From Anabas testudineus (Eukaryota > Chordata > Actinopteri > Anabantiformes > Anabantidae): 64,000 nucleotides of DNA. The position numbers and the translations under genes are program-made. Under the pieces are notes generated by a model that had not been told where the DNA came from, made no database searches, and saw nothing but the letters and a program-made list of their open reading frames with translations. This document shows, piece by piece, positions 61,301-64,000 of the stretch (position 1 is the stretch's first letter; every line of letters starts with the position of its first letter). Location: the NCBI RefSeq assembly GCF_900324465.2, contig NC_046612.1:3303943-3367942 (forward strand), written 5' to 3'.

Positions 61301-63953
61301 TAATAAATAAATAATCTGCTCCATCTAAGACCTCAGTTCCCAGTTCTCTCCTCCAGACTGAGACATCCTGCTCACCTCATTTGCAACTCTGACGGAGGAT
61401 GATGCATCGACGCTCCTCCTCTCAAACCATCCTACCACCTGTTCTCTGGATCCTGTTGGGATTGCTTAAGAAGCCTACTCTTGATCCCTCCATTGTTGAG
61501 ACCTACAGACCTGTCTTTCTTCTTCTATTTAGCTCTACAGAAAAGGGCATTCCTGTCGGTTGTGGATTCCCTGCGTTCTGAAAATGATGCAGCTCAGTCT
61601 TCTGTCTTAATCCTACCTGATCTAATGTATACTTTATACTTTTTATACTTGTATACTTTTTATCTATGTGCAGCTGTAAACACTGTAAACCACCTGATCC
61701 TCCTGTCTGCACTTTCTGATTTGGGCTTCACTGGTACAGCTCTTGCCTGATTCAGGTTTTACTTATCTGGACAAACCTTCGTAGTATCTTGGCACTATCT
61801 TGACACTCACTGCCTCTTCACCAGCGTGCCACATGGCTCGGTTCTTGGTCCTATTTTTTTTGTCCTTAATGACTCTATGGCCTCATTACGCATCTCTGCA
61901 TGCCTCTCTGACATCTCTGCTTGCATGAGAGAAATGCATCTTCAACTAAACCTCTCTAAGAAAGAAGTTCTTGTCTTCACAGCCAGACCTTCAGCACAAC
62001 ATCGACATTAACACAGGGTCTTCAGTGACTGTCCCCACTAAGTCTGAGGGTTGTCATTGATGACCGACCACATCTCATTTGTCTCAAGGTCATGCAGATT
62101 TGTCCAATTCAACATCAGAAAAATCAGATCCTACCTTTATGAATACATGCAACCAAAGTCACTGTGCAGGCATTGGTCTGATCCCCGGACCAATGGGGCT
62201 ACCAGCATGCACAAACCAATGCAGCCGACTATTCATTTTTTTATCAAGCAAAAGGAACACACATTACACCACTCTTCAGATCTTTGCACTGGCTTCCTGT
62301 AGCAGCTTGCATCAGGTTCAAAGCCCAGATCCTTGCCTCAAAAGTGGTCAACTCAACAGCACCTGCCTACCTGAACTCCCTCACCTAGGGCTACATTCAC
62401 TCCCACCCACCCTGCTCTGTCAACAAATGACATCTGGTCCCTTCAACACACAGCAAAGGCTCCCAAACAAAGCACTTCAGCTCAGTGTTGCCACAGTGGA
62501 ATGAGCCATGAAACTCTACATGCTCAGTAACTGACTCCCAACAAAACTCCACAACAGAACTCTTCTACAACCTTCTGTGCACTTTAATCTAAATAATTAA
62601 TAAATAAATACATACAATCTCTGTCCCATCTTGCACTTGCATCTTATGAAATGTAAACATTACTTTCTGAAGCACTTTGCTTTAATGTTTTCTCCTTGAC
62701 TTATTTGCTCGCCGTGTACCTCACTTATGAGTCTCTTTGGATAAAAGCATTTGCCAAACGACTAAATGTAAAGGTACATTAGAAAAATTACAAATGATAA
62801 ATAAATAATCTGCTGACTTTCTATAAAACAACCAAGAATTTTGACACAATGGGATAAGATAAGATAAACTTTATAATTCCTTAAAGTTGATTAAATTAGG
62901 GATTTGAATCCTTCCTGAAGACGCTGTACTAACGCCTGTTATTTTGGAGTACTTATATGTACTGACGCCTGTTATTTTGGAGTAACGTACACTCTACTGC
63001 ATAAAGAAGGACAAACCCTGTCAAGGTGACACGTACCTGTCGTGAATTCCCACTCTTCACTGCTGTCACTGTATTTCCCGCTCCAATCTGTGAAGCTTCT
63101 CACACTGACCACATATGTTGTACTTGGCTCCAAGTCTTGTCCGAGTATTTCAAAGTATCTGAATCCATCGAGAGTAGTGGAGTCCACAAATTCAGACACC
63201 TGTTGTGGAGAAACAAGAAGGATCAGGTCCAGCAGACACACGTCTACGTCTACATCAGGACAACACGTGTTCTCAGTGGTTTGTTCTACCTTGTTCTTGT
63301 CGCCTTTTTTATAGTACGTCACATTAGCAGCCAGAGTGTCACTGAAATAGCCCTCCATGTTTGTCGTCCACTGCAGTCGATAATTCCCGTTGGATTCTTT
63401 GACTGAGATGATTGTTGGGGCTTTAGGTTTTACTGCAGAGGAGCAGAGATAAGTACCTGTAAGTTCAATTTACTTATTCTGGATCTGGATCCACCTGTTT
63501 CCATGGACCTTTATTTCAAACAGGTGAACTTACTGCTGTCTGTGATGTTGAATTCTTTGGACTCTACCATTACGCCTCCTTTCTTAACGTTTGCTGTCAC
63601 CGTCTCCCCATAAATAAGCATCATGGGGACCGAGCAACAACACGGTCCAGTGTCACACTTCTGGAAAACACAACTATTCTCCCTGTGGAATAAAACACCA
63701 CACACGACATGCTCTGAATCTACTACTGGACATTTAGATTGTGTTTATTTAAATACCATCATTTTAAGATAATAAATCTAATAAATGACATTTTAATAAC
63801 ACAGAATGACTTGAATTCTATTAAACCAAATGAAACCAACTCACTCGTCTTTTCTGTCCGTGATGAGCCTCAAACTGTGCTCAGAGCAGTTTTCAGCTTT
63901 AAACTGGCAAAACATGTGTTCTATAAAGTCATTGGTACACTCAAGACTTGATC
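58400..63953 (-). CDS. il4r: Interleukin-4 receptor alpha-like, tandem copy B (partial, exons 3-10)
   Basis: A second copy of the receptor gene in the same orientation; exons 1-2 (start and signal peptide) lie beyond the right edge. Exons in transcript order: 63845-63953, 63534-63682, 63290-63432, 63037-63199, 60790-60883, 60089-60155, 59439-59512, 58400-59351. All splice sites match copy A and the frame is open throughout, so it looks functional. The 316-codon last exon differs from copy A by one residue (Gly to Ala at the position equal to 544) and about nine silent changes. Exon 8 differs at three of 22 codons in the box 1 region: KFKTKWWDTAANPK and HPIHQE replace KYKTKWWDTVANPK and YPIHQE. 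Exon 7 has Val to Leu in the membrane helix; exon 5 has Val to Ile. Intron 6 carries an L2 insertion absent from copy A. Confidence 0.87.
60310..60670 (+). mobile_element. Tc1/mariner-like remnant in il4r copy B intron 7
   Basis: The counterpart of 53060-53420 in copy A, and better preserved in the middle. It has GTACGGTGGAGGGCGCATCA, ATGATTTGGGGCAGCTTTGC (transposase IWGSF-like), then CAGCAGGACAATGAGCCCAA (normally QQDNDPKH). It carries the same flanks as copy A. Confidence 0.75.
61321..62789 (+). mobile_element. L2-type LINE insertion in il4r copy B intron 6
   Basis: A 5'-truncated non-LTR retrotransposon. Broken forward frames give reverse-transcriptase pieces: LLKKPTLDPS, VETYRPV, SVVDSLRSENDAAQSSVLI, VNHLILLSALSDLGFTGTAL, VPHGSVLGP and ISACLSDISA. 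The tail TTTGGATAAAAGCATTTGCC is followed by AAACGACTAAATGTAAA, typical of fish L2. Flanks carry a 25-bp direct repeat (61296-61320 and 62790-62814, one mismatch), the target-site duplication. Copy A lacks the insertion and has one copy of the target. The region encoding the xDD motif is missing, so the element is dead. Confidence 0.85.
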
Positions 63954-64000
63954 CTGTTTCAGTGTGAAACACATATTACACACAGAGACTGGTTAGAAGA
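63954..64000 (-). other. il4r copy B intron 2, cut by window edge
   Basis: Continues identically to copy A (55163 onward) up to the last base, so the duplication extends beyond the window and exons 1-2 of copy B are expected about 110-280 bp further on. Confidence 0.7.

Noticed and set aside
1-64000. Retroviral or LTR element, Polinton, CRISPR array, bacterial operon
   Set aside because: Looked for pol/gag-type motifs outside LINEs, long terminal repeats and regularly spaced repeats; none seen. All reverse-transcriptase pieces are LINE-type.

Overview
This is a window of vertebrate nuclear DNA, almost certainly from a ray-finned (teleost) fish. Genes are compact but intron-rich with canonical GT-AG splicing. 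Promoters are CpG-rich. The interspersed repeats are of types I know from teleosts: Tc1/mariner transposons, L2-type LINEs, a tRNA-derived SINE and a repeat rich in AGTACAAGTA. I see no bacterial features, no CRISPR array and no retroviral or LTR element. All gene models were spliced by eye. Every complete coding model sums to a multiple of three and has a length plausible for its family.

Layout, left to right. 1-4200: gene-poor, with only unassigned exon-like fragments. 4447-8752 (+): styx, a dual-specificity pseudophosphatase. 10190-11355 (-): gnpnat1, hexosamine-pathway acetyltransferase, tail-to-tail with styx. 15798-23744 (-): amfr/gp78, an ER-membrane RING E3 ligase. 25533-25604 (+): tRNA-Pro(AGG). 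26101-32139 (+): terf2, the shelterin protein TRF2. 32723-34713 (-): nip7, 60S ribosome biogenesis, tail-to-tail with terf2. 37666-38519 (+): cdc42se2-like small CDC42 effector, sharing a bidirectional promoter with nip7. 44088-48580 (-): an IRF1-subfamily transcription factor. 50326-55428 (-) and 58400 to beyond 63953 (-): two tandem copies of an interleukin-4 receptor alpha-like gene, the second cut by the window edge.

In human, styx and gnpnat1 neighbour each other on 14q22; amfr, terf2 and nip7 lie on 16q; cdc42se2 and IRF1 lie on 5q31. The window is therefore a fusion of several ancestral neighbourhoods. The left part is housekeeping (phosphorylation control, UDP-GlcNAc synthesis, ER-associated degradation, telomeres, ribosomes). 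The right part is immune (an IRF next to duplicated type I cytokine receptors). These genes are not an operon or a single pathway.

The most interesting region is the il4r tandem pair. The outer exons are about 99% identical, but the middle (exons 7-8 and the introns around them) is clearly more diverged. That mosaic suggests an older duplication partly homogenised by gene conversion, with the residual differences concentrated around the transmembrane segment and the JAK-binding box 1. Other points of note are two consecutive GC-AG introns in terf2, three short in-frame stop-free introns (styx, irf, il4r), and an L2 insertion with a visible 25-bp target-site duplication in only one il4r copy.
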